Shown: piece by piece, positions 20,775-33,325 of the stretch | Numbering within the stretch: the first letter of the stretch is position 1 | Layout of the letters: every line of letters starts with the position of its first letter | Assembly: GCA_033977485.1 (NCBI GenBank) | Contig: CM066997.1 | Coordinates: 81,624,634 to 81,688,633 of the forward strand | Direction of reading: 5' to 3' | Length of the DNA stretch: 64,000 bases | Origin: Hydrangea macrophylla | Taxonomy: Eukaryota; Streptophyta; Magnoliopsida; Cornales; Hydrangeaceae | Notes under the pieces: model-generated | The model's input: the letters and a program-made list of their open reading frames with translations, nothing else | Told to the model about the DNA's origin: nothing | Databases searched by the model: none | Translations under genes and position numbers: made by a program

Positions 20775-22988
20775 CTGGGAATTCGCGCGCGCGACGGCCG
20801 CTCGCGCGGACCGCTCGCGCGATTTCCCCAATTTCTGTTTTTTTTTTCTTTTGTTTTCTGTATCCTTCTCCCATACTTGTTCTGATAATGTTTTTGTTTT
20901 TGTTTTTGTTTATTAAGCCATTTTAGATCGTGTTAGTTATTGTTTTCCTTATTAGATTTATACTTTTTCATTTATTTCTTTTCCATTTGATAGTTTAGTT
21001 TAATTTGGATTAGTTTTTCAATTTCTATTTTATATTTCTGTTTCTTTTCCTTTTAATATTCTTTTGTTAGTTTGTTTTCTTTTATTAAGAAGTAACAGGT
21101 AACATTGAACTTTATAGCCATATTCCTTTGTGTTCACCTGCTCTATGCTTGTCTAGATCGAGGTATTATCGTTCCTTCTGTACTCTCCTTTCTTTCATTT
21201 TATTGTTTCATTAGGGACAATGAAAGGTTTAGGTTTGGGGGTATGCACACACATGCACATTATTTTTATGCAAAACTTTAAAATTTTTTAAATAAGTGTG
21301 ACGATGTTACCTACGGTTTTGCAATCGCTAGTCGATACTTCTTAGTATGTAATGTGATTTGTTATAGAATGATAAACAAGAGAATATGTGATTAAATGTT
21401 TGCTAAAGTTATGATGAAACGTTTTAGGTTATGTATCATTTGAATCGTAGTTTATATCATAGATTTGCACATAAACCTATGCACTGCACGTAGTCACTTG
21501 AATACATGTTGGTTGTGAACTATAATATGATTCGGATGTCTAGATAACATATGGTGGAGACTAGACCCTGTGAGATTTTGAGCCTATCTTTTCTATTTAG
21601 AGGGTTATAAATATATTGTGTTTGTCGAATTTCATTGAAATAGCACATCTACTTGTTGTTTAGTCTCATTATTCTTGTTTTTGTTGATAGTCAAGTTAAA
21701 ATATTTGTTACCATGCTAAATAATCTTCCATTGTAAACACTGAAAAACCATACAACTTTAGGACATGATTTTAGGCCCTCTTTGTTTATGACCAATAAAT
21801 GAAAAATTTCCTTAGTTCGCCCTTTGAGCCATTAAAATGCCATTTCTTTCTTTGATTACCATTATCCTTGTTTTTGCTCCAATTTGGCCAACTTGGAGTT
21901 CACCTCTGAAAGATTGATCAACTTTTAGTGGTGTTAAGGCAATGTGTGATTGGGAAGAAAAAGAAAATAAGATGCTATTGGGGTAGTTGCTTGGTATTCG
22001 ATGAATAATCATTTGAGAAGCAAGAAAAGAAAAAGAAAAAGGAAAAAGAAAACAAAATAAAGAAGAGGAAGGTTAAAAAAAAAATGAAAGAAAAGAAGAA
22101 AAATGAATGAAAAGGAATGAAGAGAAAGAAAAGATGAAAGTTTGTAGAAGAAGAATGAAAGAAATCGAACATGCCTTACAATGCCATCCTGAAAACTACT
22201 TAATGAATCCTTTCTATCCTTTTTCATTACCTGAGCCACATTACAACCTTTAAAAAGTCCTATTTGATCCTAGGAAACATGGTTTGGATATGAAAACGAT
22301 GGGAGAGGGATTAAAACATGGTAATGATTAATTTCTCTTGATTATTGGCATCTTATCCATGAGACTACTGTTTTTCGTGTCATGCGTTTTTTTTTTCGAG
22401 TCATATGTGAGCATTTCTTGTTTTGAAAATATATTTCCTTTGCTCCCATATATTAGAAAAATTACACCGGTTTCTGAGTGTTTCATTTGAGAGTGTAATT
22501 GACATTGTGAGATTCGTAGTCAAGACATAGTTAGATGGTCATCCGGGTTATATTCCAAGTTCAGGATAAGCGCGTGTTCATTTGACTACCACATCACACA
22601 CGTGCAATCTTATGAGGAACTCTATTGATTTATATGATGCATGTGCTTGAGATTGTTCTTCATGATGTATGTAGACGTTTGATTCCGTTTCTTTATGTTC
22701 ATTATTCTATTTCGAATCTTTGTTGTATAATAAGGAGTATTGATTGTTTTATTTTTCGTTTTAATAAAAGTTTTTAAAATTTTAAGTTAATAAAAATGGT
22801 TGTGGGTAACTTGTTGACGAGAACCCTCACGAGACTTCACTCGTCCGACTAGGGACACCTAGGGGTTTAAAAGGCTTGTTGCATACGCTAAATGCAATCG
22901 TGATCCATACGAAAATGGAATAGATTTTTTATTAGTAGTTTTTATTGTAGTTTTGCTCGAGGACTAGCAAAATGTAGGTTTGGGGGTG
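20375..22988 (+). other. 3' non-coding region of D
   Basis: 2.6 kb without pol. It contains a hairpin at 20422-20439, GC-rich palindromes like those of the LTR at 20583-20650 and 20694-20823 separated by an A run of about 30 (20742-20770), and purine-rich stretches at 22019-22165. A polypurine motif TAGGTTTGGGGGTATG occurs at 21230-21245 and again, as TAGGTTTGGGGGTGTG, at 22975-22990 against the right LTR. Short Phe-rich or Lys-rich ORFs here are composition artefacts. Confidence 0.7.
20422..20439 (+). other. Hairpin just after the D gag stop
   Basis: CTTGGG AGGCAA CCCAAG forms a perfect 6-bp stem with a 6-base loop, extended by GC at the base. I recall a GGGAGGCAACCC core downstream of the ORF in other Athila-type elements, which suggests conservation. 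The role is unknown. Confidence 0.6.
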
Positions 22989-24367
22989 TGATCGGGAGAG
23001 AACTAATCCTATTTATACGCTTTAACGAGCATTTGTTAGTACCTTTTTATTCTGTTTTTGTATATTTTTACTTCATTTTCTAGTTTCTGACAGGTTTTGG
23101 AAGAAATCATCTAAACCAGGTTAAACAGGGTGAAAAGTCAGAAAGAAAGAAGCTGAAAAATGCAAGTCGCGCGCGCGGTCCGCGGGCGCGAGAATCGAGA
23201 AATCGCTCGCGCGATCCGCTCGCGCGAGAACCCCATAATTCGCTCGCGCGACCCGCGCGCGCGAAAGCCAAATGTCGCGCTCGCGCGACCCGGTCGCGCT
23301 CGCGCGACCCTCTCGCGCGATATGCCCAAAAACCAAAGTTGCGTATTTCAGTATACTGAAGACTCCTGTGCCAACGAGACTGCTAAACGACGTCCAGACT
23401 GTAAATTACATCAGTTTCAGTCCGTTTCGAGTTGTAAAGGCTTCCAAAACATGTTGTAAATATATATAAACTCTATTTTACTTCAATAAGGGGGTTGGCA
23501 ATTATTATACACACATTCTACAACCATACTTCCAGCCATTGAAGGGAGGGAAGCAAGGAGAAGAAGAAGAAGACCAAGGGTTTCCATGGCCTCCTCCATC
23601 AACCTCTTGCTATCTACTACTTCTATGGACGGCTAGATCATTGATCTAGGGTTTCAATGAAGCCCTAGATGAGTAATAGGGTTTTATTTATGCTTTTGTT
23701 TTAGTCTATTATGTATGGATGACAGTCACATGTTGAGAGGATTTTTATTAATAAATCGTACTTACATTGATTAAATCATTGCTTTCGGAATTTATTCTTG
23801 TCTTAGATCTATTTTGACTGTGATGTGCTCAACGATCTATTCTTGCTGTGCTTGTTTAGATTGTTTACATGTGATGGTGCTTTATTGATTCGTGCTATCA
23901 AGTATCCGAATAGTCCATGCCTAGGTTAGATGGATTAGATCACAACCCTAGTTTAGTGTGAGATAATTCGTGCTATCCGCAGATGGATTATGTTGGTGCT
24001 TGAACCATGATTATCTTCTTGTCGGAGGAATTGGGCTTGTAGCTACAATTCCCCATATTCATCCAATGTAATAAGCTAAAGTAATTCATAGATATTCCTA
24101 TTATGAAACTAGTGGTGGATTTGCAATCCTAGGTTCCCTTAAATATTTATTAAAACAATTTTAATTGCTTTCATAGTTTAGATTTATTTTTATTGTTATT
24201 AGTTTAATTAAATCCAAATCAAACTCCGTTTTTCCTAATTAATTAGACTTAGGTTTTAAAATTAAGTAGTTGTAGTAATCAATCTCTGTGGGTTCGACCT
24301 TTACTTCCACACTGCAAATCCTTTGAAAAGTAAAGAATACTTTTATATCTTGATTCTGACAACATCA
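22989..24367 (+). repeat. Right LTR of D
   Basis: 1,379 bases, same ends as the left LTR. It differs mainly by an extra 19-base unit in the GC cluster (about 23290-23310). The 19-base difference equals the whole length difference between the LTRs. It is preceded by a G-rich polypurine tract. Confidence 0.92.
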
Positions 24368-24552
24368 GCTGCTATACTATCAAGAAGGTTGAAGATTTCA
24401 GAATTCGGTTCAAGACACAAAGGTATAACTCTTGTCCCCTCTTATACGCATCTACAGAGTTAACAAGTAGAAGATTCAGGCTACCAATAAGTTTTTGAAA
24501 CTTGTTCTTTCCGCTGCGCATTTAAAATAGTTTTAAACCCATTTTTCCTTTA
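24368..24552 (+). repeat. Left LTR of A, part 2 (after D)
   Basis: Continues from the GCTGC target site and matches 34645-34830 of the right LTR. The last bases are TTTA where the right LTR has TTCA. Confidence 0.82.
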
Positions 24553-26241
24553 ATTGGTATCACAGCCTCGTTTGTTTGGATCTATAGATGCATTTTTGGA
24601 ACACTTGTTTTGATTTACATGTTGATTTTAGAACTGTTTTCAAAACTGCATCGTCACAGATTTGTTTCTGCAGTGTTTTCGCAGCAGAATAGAAATCTAT
24701 GATTGCATTGGATGCATGATGAGTTTGATCGATCGAAGTTGTCTCAATCGATCGAAGCTTGTCTGTTTTCAAGCGATTGAACTATGTTCAATCGATCAAG
24801 ACTTCTTCTCTGTCCAGCTGCACTTTCACATTTCTAAATGTTTTAAAAATTTATTACTCAATTTTAAAATTATTCTGTAATTTTTTCAAATCATTCTGTG
24901 AAATTGAATAGTTCAATCGATTGAACTATGTTCAATCGATCGAAGGTTCGATCAATCGAACCTTGGTCAATCGATCGAAGTGTGACAGAGAACTGTGATG
25001 TTGTTTTATGTTTTAATTTAGTATGTAATGAGTTTATATACTGTGTGAATCAATTAAGGGTTCCAAAAGTTACATATATTTGCTATATATATATGCGTGG
25101 ATGCGTGTACGACTAACCCTTTTTCAGCAAGATTAGTCGCTCTCTCCCATGGCACCGATCATCAACAAATATTTTATTTTGTAATTAAATATTTATGCTT
25201 TTTGATTGTTGTATTTAATTATTGGTTTGGTTTTAAGGCATGTGTAAAGGGCGCTGCGACCTCAATCCTACGAAAAGAAAAGTCGCACGATTTCCCTAGC
25301 CTTCTTTATTTTCATGTTGTTGATTTCTATTTCTAGATAAATTGTAAGCTTTGAAAAAAGTATAAGACCAATGTAATAAATTAGAAATTCCATGAAGATG
25401 GAGGAGCAAGCCGTTGTCCATGAAGATGGAGCAGAAGGTGATCAAACCAAGGAGGATGTTCTATAGAGATAGAGTAATGGGAGATAGAGGCATTGTTGAA
25501 TGTCTTTATTTTTCAATTTTAGTTTTTAGTTTTATGTGTTTGGTTGTAATTGGAGTTTAATTATATTGTTACTACTTGCATGCATGTAAAACAAGTTTTC
25601 TAAAATAAAATTCAAAAATCGTTTTCAACACATTAGTAAACATTAGATGTTTATGGGTAATGTGTAGAAATAAATTTTTCTCTAAAAAGCAAAATCCTTA
25701 TTTACTAAATCTAGTGGGAGAGGGTCTTAATAAAACACCCACGATCTTCCATTAATGGTTCACTGTAAGATGAGTAGTGCATTCTATGTCACCTCGCCAA
25801 GGGTGATCATTCCATACAGAGGGTACACTACTCATTAGTTACTAGACGTGAACTTCCTATGGATAGGATCAATCAGACATGTTAGAGGGTGACCACCAAA
25901 AGGAGACGCTACTTGAGGCGGTTGTGATTGAATCCTAGTTAATGGTATACACTAGCTAAGCTATGGATAAGGGATACCACACGGGGCATTATTCAGAAAC
26001 TTAGAGATCAAATAGGTTCGGGAGTCATAACTTGTTTTTGTAAGAGTTGCATAGCGGGCATGTCATGATTAATCGAAAGATCGAGTATTGACCACCACAC
26101 GGAGGCTTTACTCTTTCGTTTTGATATTCTGGCGACTTTGGTTTTAAAATAATAGTTTCAAGGATTCTTTTATTTCAAACTGTCAAATCCTGATGTCCAT
26201 ATTTATTTTGTCATTTGATTTTTTTTTTCTAGTAAATCATA
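24553..26241 (+). other. Primer binding site and leader of A
   Basis: TGGTATCACAGCC at 24555-24567 is the initiator tRNA-Met primer site with one mismatch. The 1.6-kb leader contains many TCGATCGA or CAATCGATC palindromes at 24725-24990. The same leader, reversed, is present in B up to the point where C inserted. No coding sequence is seen. Confidence 0.75.
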
Positions 26242-27281
26242 ATGTCGGGATCTACATTTAGCCCACTTGCCACCATACTCACTCAAAACAAGTTAACTGG
26301 AAATAACTACACTGAATGGAAACGAAACCTTGACATTATTTTAACTGCGGAGGATCGCATATATGTCCTCACCACCCCATGCCCCGAAGAACCCGCGGTA
26401 AATGCTTCTGCAACTGCCAGGCGCGAGTTTGATAAATGGAAAAAGTCGAATGGAATGGTTCGTTGCTATATTCTGGCATCAATTGCTAGTGTGTTGCAAC
26501 ACCAAATCGAACAATTCTTTCAGTGACATTATCGAATCCCTGAAAAAGCTATTTGGGGAGCATGGCAGGCCTACTAGGCAGGTAGCTATGCAGAAGATAA
26601 TGAGTGCTAAGATGTCGAAAGGGACTCCAGTCAAAGAACATGCTTTAAAAATGATTGGTTATTTGAACGAAATGGAGACCCTAGGTGCCAACATCGATGC
26701 ACAGACCCAAGTTGATATGATCCTCAATATGTTGCCACCATTATTCGCTCAATTTAAACTAAAGTATAATATGAATAAAATGGATTTCTCAATGAGCGAA
26801 TTAATGAGTTCCTTATTGGTAGCGGAAGGGGTGATCAAGCCTGGGGGCAACGTTCTGAACGTTGAGAAAAGCTCCTCCTCCTCCCGATCTATGCCGAAAG
26901 GGAAGAAGAAGGCTAGCACTGGTGGTCCAAGTGTTGGACCGGTCCCTAAGATTTCAAAATCTAAGGGAAAAGGTAAGGGAAAAGGGAAGGTGGGTGTCCA
27001 AGGCAAAGGAAAGTGTTTCCAATGTGATGAGAAGGGCCACTGGAAGAGGAGCTGTCTAGAATTCTTAGCTACAAGAGTTCAAGGTATGATTGAATCACAT
27101 GTGATTGAAGTAAGTATTATTACGGATACTTCAAATACTTGGTGCATTGATTCTGGTTTGGCTAACCATATTTATAATTCATTGTAGGGGTTCAGATCAA
27201 TCAGGAGATGCAGTGATGGGGAAATCGTACTTATTCTAGGTTCTAGCACAATCGTATCTGCGGTTGCTATAGGAGTGGTAG
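26242..27281 (+). pseudogene. gag and start of protease of element A
   Basis: The ATG at 26242 opens a Copia Gag (KLTGNNYTEWKRNLDIIL). The frame shifts near 26515 and continues to 27187 with the UBN2-like core (ETLGANIDAQTQVDMILNML), a Lys/Gly-rich basic tract and the zinc knuckle CFQCDEKGHWKRSC. The protease start WCIDSG follows (normally DSGA; here DSGL), and a TAG at 27185-27187 ends it. The frame then runs into the solo LTR E. One frameshift and one stop make it non-functional. Confidence 0.82.
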
Positions 27282-30200
27282 TGTAGACACCCCGATTTTG
27301 ACCAAACGTCAAACCCAGGGATTGGTTACCTCTAAAAGATCAATGATGACGATGATCGGTGAAATTCGAAGATTTTTCAGAGAATTCAAATTCTTCAAAG
27401 ATTCTTTAAATCAAGTTTTAAAATTGAAAATAAAAGAAAAAGAAATTCAGTATTCGAGAGAAACCCGAACGTTGAAGAACGTATGAGAAAATCAGTCTGA
27501 GAATTCGTCCTAAAAAGAATGATAATAATAATAAGATATGAAAGAAGTTTTGAAAAGAAAATAAAAGGAGAAAATGAAAAGGAAAGAAAAGAAAAGAAAA
27601 GAGAAATGACACATTTTTCTATATACTATGGATGTATTCTTAACAAAATATATTACAAATATAAGTATTTTAACATAATTTGTCAATAATTAAGTTTTTT
27701 TTAATATATATTTTGAAAATTAAAAAGAAGACAGGAATTTTGTTAGTCGCAGCACGCGGCGAAGCCGTGAGTGCCGCACTGGCATTCACTGAGTGCCGCC
27801 AGGCACGCAGCAAGTGCCGCAGGCAATTCGTCAAGTGCCTCGCGCTGTAATAGACTGCTTTTCTCACATGTTCTAGAAGAAAACTTTGCACATGGGTTTT
27901 CACCTGAATTTACCCATTTAACCTTGTAATGTTGGTCTATATAAACAGACCTTCATCTCCATTATTGGGACTTCCACTTGGCTTTTGAATCAAATTGATA
28001 TATACATACAATAGAGAGATTTGAGAGAGAAAAAAAGAGAGTTTTCTTGAAGAACTTGAAGAATTGGAGAAGAATTTGAAGATTTTTAGAACTTCATAAG
28101 AGATAGAAGAAATCTTTGAGGTCATAGAGGTAACCTCTCAATCCTTTGTACAATTAGGCAAATTCATTCACAAATTCATAGTTGTAGGATCTTTACACAT
28201 TTTCAAAACCTCTCTTCCTACCTCATTTCATCACACACCACATAGAATTTGTGATTGAATTTCATGGTAGTCCACTAGTTTAGATCTAAACAAGCCTTGG
28301 GTTTAAACTAAAACTAATTCATAAGGAGATTTTGTTATTTTGGACCCTCTCAAATAACTCTTAATTTTGTTTTACTCTTGATATTTCTTATTTGGAAATC
28401 TATGAGATCTCCTATATCTCCAGAGGTTTGCTTAAGAATGATATCTTAGTCTCCCATAATCTCATGATTTATGTGGGGATTAAGTTGATCATAATAGTAT
28501 CCACACAAGTTTGAATGGATTCAAGGTCCTAACTCATGACTTGAAACCTTCAACTTGAGAATCTCATAGGACCCTCTCTATATCCTTTGAAGGTTTATAT
28601 GGGTTTGATCTTGCTTAAGTCTCCAAGGACCATCACTTGAGAGGAGAATAAGACGTCATAACTCTATATTTATCAAGGATCATATGTTTGAAGAGAGGAA
28701 CTAGGTATTGCTTAAGTTTGAATTCAAAATATGAACATCAATCTAACAATGGTGCAGTGAATCCTTAAACCCACTATGATCAAAGATTTTTCATTAAATC
28801 ATGGTCCATGGGAATAGGATGAAACTAATTGGAGAATGTTCATGACTCATTTAAGTACCTCTGTGATTTTTGTTTTGTTGAAATTCCATCTTGAAGATGG
28901 TTTAGTCTTATGACTTCAAAGTAAGCAACTCTCTATCCGAAATTCCAGTACAGTAAGTCTGTTTTAAAATTAATAAATCAGAACCTTAACCGAACTTTCT
29001 TAGCCTCTAATAATTTTTTCTGGGTAGTTTAATGTGTTAGGAAGATACCCCTAAAAATATCTAAGTGTTTTTCATTTGTTTACTATTTTTAGAAAATCGT
29101 ACAAGATCTCTGGACAGAGAGTTGCTGATTCCTGAGTGATGTCTAGCATTTTCCCTATTCCCGGAGATCTAACCGTTCAAACCTTGATTTTCATTTTGGG
29201 TTAGAAACTAGACTCATAGAGGCATGTCATATCCAAAAATCATTAAGATCCAACCGTTGGAACTATGGTTTTTCTAGCTTTGAAAGTCTGGTCTGCTCTC
29301 TGTAAATCTTGAAATACAGTCACTATTTTGATAAATCTTGTCAAACTTAACATGAATGGTCTCCTAATGCCTTAGGACTCAAACCATGTTTTGAATAATG
29401 ATGATTAAGCTTAAATCCAGAGGCTAAGTGATCCAAGTTAGTGAATATCTCATAGCTTGTCCTTATACATATCCATGCATTCATTCATGTATATTGATGC
29501 TTGTATTTAGGGTCTAGCTTTAAGTTGTATTGTCCCTAATTGAACCTAGTTGTGAGTTCCTTATAATCATGTTGGGATTATACTACCTCTATATGGACAT
29601 TGCATTGGCTCCTAGTTGAGGCTTGCATATCTATAGAGGTGATATATTTTTAACTAGTTAGAAGGAATTCATAAATTGGTCAATTCTTTCTATGCTTGAT
29701 AGATTTAAGCTAGAAGCTTAGGGTTGATTATTTGATACCTTTGGTCAAGGCATGTGTACTAATCTTTGTTTTGTAGCACATTTAAGGTACAATTTCTCAA
29801 TCCTTCTCTAGTTTATTCTATTCTTTGATTTTATTGATTTTCGACTTCATGCCCGATACCTTAGCTTAGGTTTTGCCTTATGTGTATATGTGGATTAGAG
29901 ACATTTTTCCTAGGATTTCTATTCTTGCATGCATTACACGTTTCAATTTCGCAGCTGGATCCCGGGTAAGTTCTCTAGTTCCCTATTTTGCATATCATCT
30001 CGCTTGCTACTTGAATTACGTGGTTTATGAATGATATTTTATCGTTAGCAATTTTGCACATTTTTAACATGCTTGTGTAACGTATATTTATATATATGTA
30101 TTAGTTGAGGGCACACTTAGATTAATAATTTGATTAAAATTATGTTGAGTAGAGACCTATCACGAGATAGAATGAGAGGGGGTGTTTTAGTCCACCGGGC

Positions 30201-30378
30201 TCCTTCCCATCTCATTCCATAATCCCCGGACCTAGTTTATCTTTGGTTTCGCAAAAGATCGGTTTGCTTTTTTAAAATGGTTTCTTAATTTTTCCTTTTA
30301 AAAGTTAAGTGGCAACCCGTACTTTAAATATGAATTTGAAAATTATTTTAAAAGTGGGCCCAAATGTCGGTATCCACA
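27282..30378 (+). mobile_element. Element E: solo LTR of the C (Tat) family, plus orientation
   Basis: 3,097 bases beginning TGTAGACACC and ending ATCCACA, the reverse orientation of the C LTR and alignable over its length. The flanks GGTAG and TGTAG are a slightly decayed 5-bp target duplication. E interrupts A between the protease and GAG-pre-integrase segments. The internal region was lost, presumably by LTR-LTR recombination. The palindromic cluster is at 27757-27846. Confidence 0.86.
27938..27947 (+). promoter_or_regulatory. TATA box of solo LTR E
   Basis: CTATATAAAC, about 90 bases downstream of the GAGTGCCG cluster. It is positioned like the TATA box of the C LTR. Confidence 0.6.
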
Positions 30379-31832
30379 TGTAGTTTTAGAATTTGAAGAC
30401 AATAAGACTTTAGTTTTATCAGATGTACTTTATGTCCCTTTGATGAGACGTAATTTAATTTCTGTTTCAAATTTATCGAATAAAAATTATTCTTTTCATT
30501 TTGGAACAGAAGTTGTCATTAAAAGAAATGGTTCTTTTATATGTTCTTGTGTTAAATCAAATGGATTGTATGTGATTACTACCAATATTTCTAAAAATTC
30601 TTGCATGGAACTTAATAACTCAGTGGTAACTATACCACCTAAAAGAAAGGAACCTTCCACTAATCCAACAAGGCTTTGGCATATGAGGCTTGGCCATATC
30701 AATCTAAATAGGATTGGCAGACTAGTCAAAGAAGGGGTCTTAGGCGATTTGGTTCTCGAACCAATGGAACTCTGCGAGTCTTGTTTAGAGGGTAAGATGA
30801 CCAAAAGGCCCTTTCCTGCAAAGGGCAATAGAATCAATGCATTGTTGGAATTAGTTCATACTGATGTGTGTGGACCAATAAATAGTAGAGCAAGGGGTGG
30901 TTATGAGTATTTCAAACATTTACCGATGACCACTCTAGGTATGGATGTGTGTACCTAATGTAGCACAAGTCTGAAGCTTTTGAAAAGTTCAAAGAGTTTA
31001 GGGCTAAAGTGGAGAAGCAATTGGGCACATATATCAAGGTCATTTGATCTGATCGAGGTGGCGAATACCTCTCTAATGAGTTTATTGATCACCTCGCATA
31101 GAATGGGATTCTGTTACAGTTGACTGCACCTGGTACGCCTCAGTAGAACGGTGTAGCGGAGAGAAGGAATTGGACTCTTTTAGACATGACTAGGTTGATG
31201 ATGAGTTATTCGGAGTTGCCATTATTCCTTTGGGGTTATGCTTTGGAAACCACTGCATACATACTAAATCTAGTACCAAGCAAATCTGTTCCCAGGACAC
31301 CATGAGAGATGTGGATTGGGCGCAAGTCTTCTTTGCAACATCTCCGGATATGGGGGTGTCCGGCACATGTGCTAAAAAGAAAGATGAGTAGTTGGATTCT
31401 AGATCGGAAGTATGTTACTTTGTGGGGTATCCAAAGGGTACTTATGGATGGTATTTTTATGATCCAAGAGAACAGAAAGTATTTGTTAGTACAAATGCTA
31501 TTTTCTTGGAGAATGACTATGTCATAAACCATAAACCTAATGGAAGGATAGATCTTAGAGAGATAGAAGGGGAGCCCTCAGTCCTACCCGCAGTTGACAA
31601 CGATGTAAGACAAGAAAATACCACTTCTTCACCCACTTCCACACCGGTACCTCATCGTAGTGGGAGGATTATCAGCCAGCCTGATAGATACATGTTCTTA
31701 GGAGAAGCTTTTGAAGCTGTCTCTATAGAATCTGAATCTGATCTTACCACGTACGAAGAGGCAATGGATGATGTTGATTCAGCTCATTGGGTTAAAGCTA
31801 TAAAGGCTGAATTGGAATCTATGGATTCTAAT
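30379..31832 (+). pseudogene. GAG-pre-integrase and integrase of element A
   Basis: Starts in the protease/pre-integrase region (LSDVLYVPLMRRNLISVSNL), then the zinc-binding HMRLGH ... CESC, the catalytic Asp in LVHTDVCGPI, and SDRGGEY. It is broken by stops after about 30957 and at several later codons, and by frame changes near 30940 and 31390. The later part (31392-31832) is open: FVGYPKGTYGWYFYDP and the linker before reverse transcriptase. All stops I examined could come from C-to-T or G-to-A changes. Confidence 0.82.
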
Positions 31833-33310
31833 CAGGTCTAGCATCTTGTGGAACTTCCAGCCAATATCAAACCCATTGGCTGTAAGTGGGTGTACAAGAG
31901 AAAAAGTTGATCTGATGGAAAGGTTGAGACATTTAAAGCAAGGCTTGTAGCGAAAGGTTATACTCAGAGGGAGGGAATTGACTTTGAGGAAACCTTCTCG
32001 CCGGTAGCTATGCTCAAGTCCATCAAAATACTCTTATCCATTGCTGTATGCCTAGATTATGAGATCTGGCAGATGGACGTCAAGACTGCATTCTTGAATG
32101 GCAATCTTGATGAGGACATCTATATGTAGCAACGAGAAGGGTTCCTAGCTGGTCGGAAAGGTAACTTGGTATGCAAGTTGCAAAAGCCCATTTATGGGCT
32201 TAAGCAAGCATCCAGAAGTTGAAACATTCATTTCGACCAAGCGGTCAAGTCGTTTGGTTTCATACAGAATCTGGATGAACCTTGTGTATTCAAGAAGTGT
32301 GAAGGAAAAGTGGTTGCTTTTCTTGTTCTCTACGTTAACGACATTCTACTCATTGGAAATGATATAGAGGCATTGTCAACGGTTAAGGTTTGGCTAGCTA
32401 GTACTTTCGATATGAAGGATCTAGGGGAGGCGATTTATATTCTTGGGATAAAACTCTTTCGGGATCGTAAGCAAAAGATAATAGGATTATCTCAAGATGG
32501 TTATATCGATAAGGTGCTAACTAGGTTTTTAATGGATAATTCAAAGAAAGGTTTATTACCTTTCAGGCATGGTTTAGCGTTCTCCAAGTACCAGTGTCCT
32601 AAGACACAAGGCGAGAGGAATCACATGGCAGAAGTTCCCTATGCCTCGGCAATGGGACGTCTTATGTATGCGATGTTATGCACTAGACCAGATATCTGCT
32701 TTGTCGTTGGCATGGTTAGCAGGTATCAATCGAATGCAGGTCCAGAGCACTGGACAGCCGTTAAGCACATTCTTAAGTACTTGAGAAGAACTAAAGATTA
32801 CATGCTTATATATGGCGGTAGTGAGTTAATTCCAGTAGGATACACTGATTCGGACTTTATGTCAGTTCGAGGAAGTCAACATCCGGACATCTCTTTACCT
32901 TGGGAGGTGGTGCTGTTAGTTGGAGGAGCATTACGCAGAAATGCACTGTAGACTCAACTACAGAAGCTGAGTATGTGGCTGCTTGTAAAGCCGCAAAGGA
33001 AGCTGTTTGGCTCAAGAAGTTCCTTATGAAGCTCGAGGTGGTACCAGCGTCGTTGTCACCTATTAAGCTATTCTACAATAATAATGGGGCAGTGGATCAG
33101 TCCAAGGAGTCAAGGAATCACCGAAAGGGAAAGCACGTAGAGCGAAAATATCATCTAATTTGAGATATTGTTCAACGTGGAGATGTGACTGTCACCAAGA
33201 TTGCCACCTCGGACAATCTTGCAGATCCGTTTACAAAGGCCTTGTCACAGAAGGTCTTTGATCGTCATCTAGATAGTATAGGTCTTAGATGTAGTTCTGA
33301 ATGGTTATGA
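31833..33310 (+). pseudogene. Reverse transcriptase and RNase H of element A
   Basis: Copia motifs in order: KWVYKRKS, FKARLVAKGYTQREGIDFEE, QMDVKTAFLNGNL, IYGLKQASRS, the catalytic box as YVND (32331-32342; normally YVDD, so one catalytic Asp is lost), and AMGRLMYAMLCTRPDI. RNase H follows with STTEAEYVAACKAAKEAVWL. Several stops and a frameshift near 32900 kill the frame. Confidence 0.85.
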
Positions 33311-33325
33311 GTGCAAGTGGGAGTT

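Larger units (their letters stand above)
15837..24367 (+). mobile_element. Element D: Athila-like Gag-only Gypsy retrotransposon (TR-GAG type), complete
   Basis: Two LTRs (15837-17196 and 22989-24367) flank a tRNA-Asp primer site, a gag-protease ORF, 2.6 kb without pol, and a polypurine tract. The 5-bp target duplication GCTGC is perfect (15832-15836 and 24368-24372). The LTRs appear identical apart from a few changes and one 19-base length difference, so the insertion is young. Lacking reverse transcriptase and integrase, D must move with enzymes from an autonomous Athila relative. This is the architecture described for TR-GAG elements. Confidence 0.92.

Noticed and set aside
21975..22239. 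Phe-rich minus-strand ORFs
   Set aside because: They are the complement of a GA-rich stretch in the non-coding part of D.
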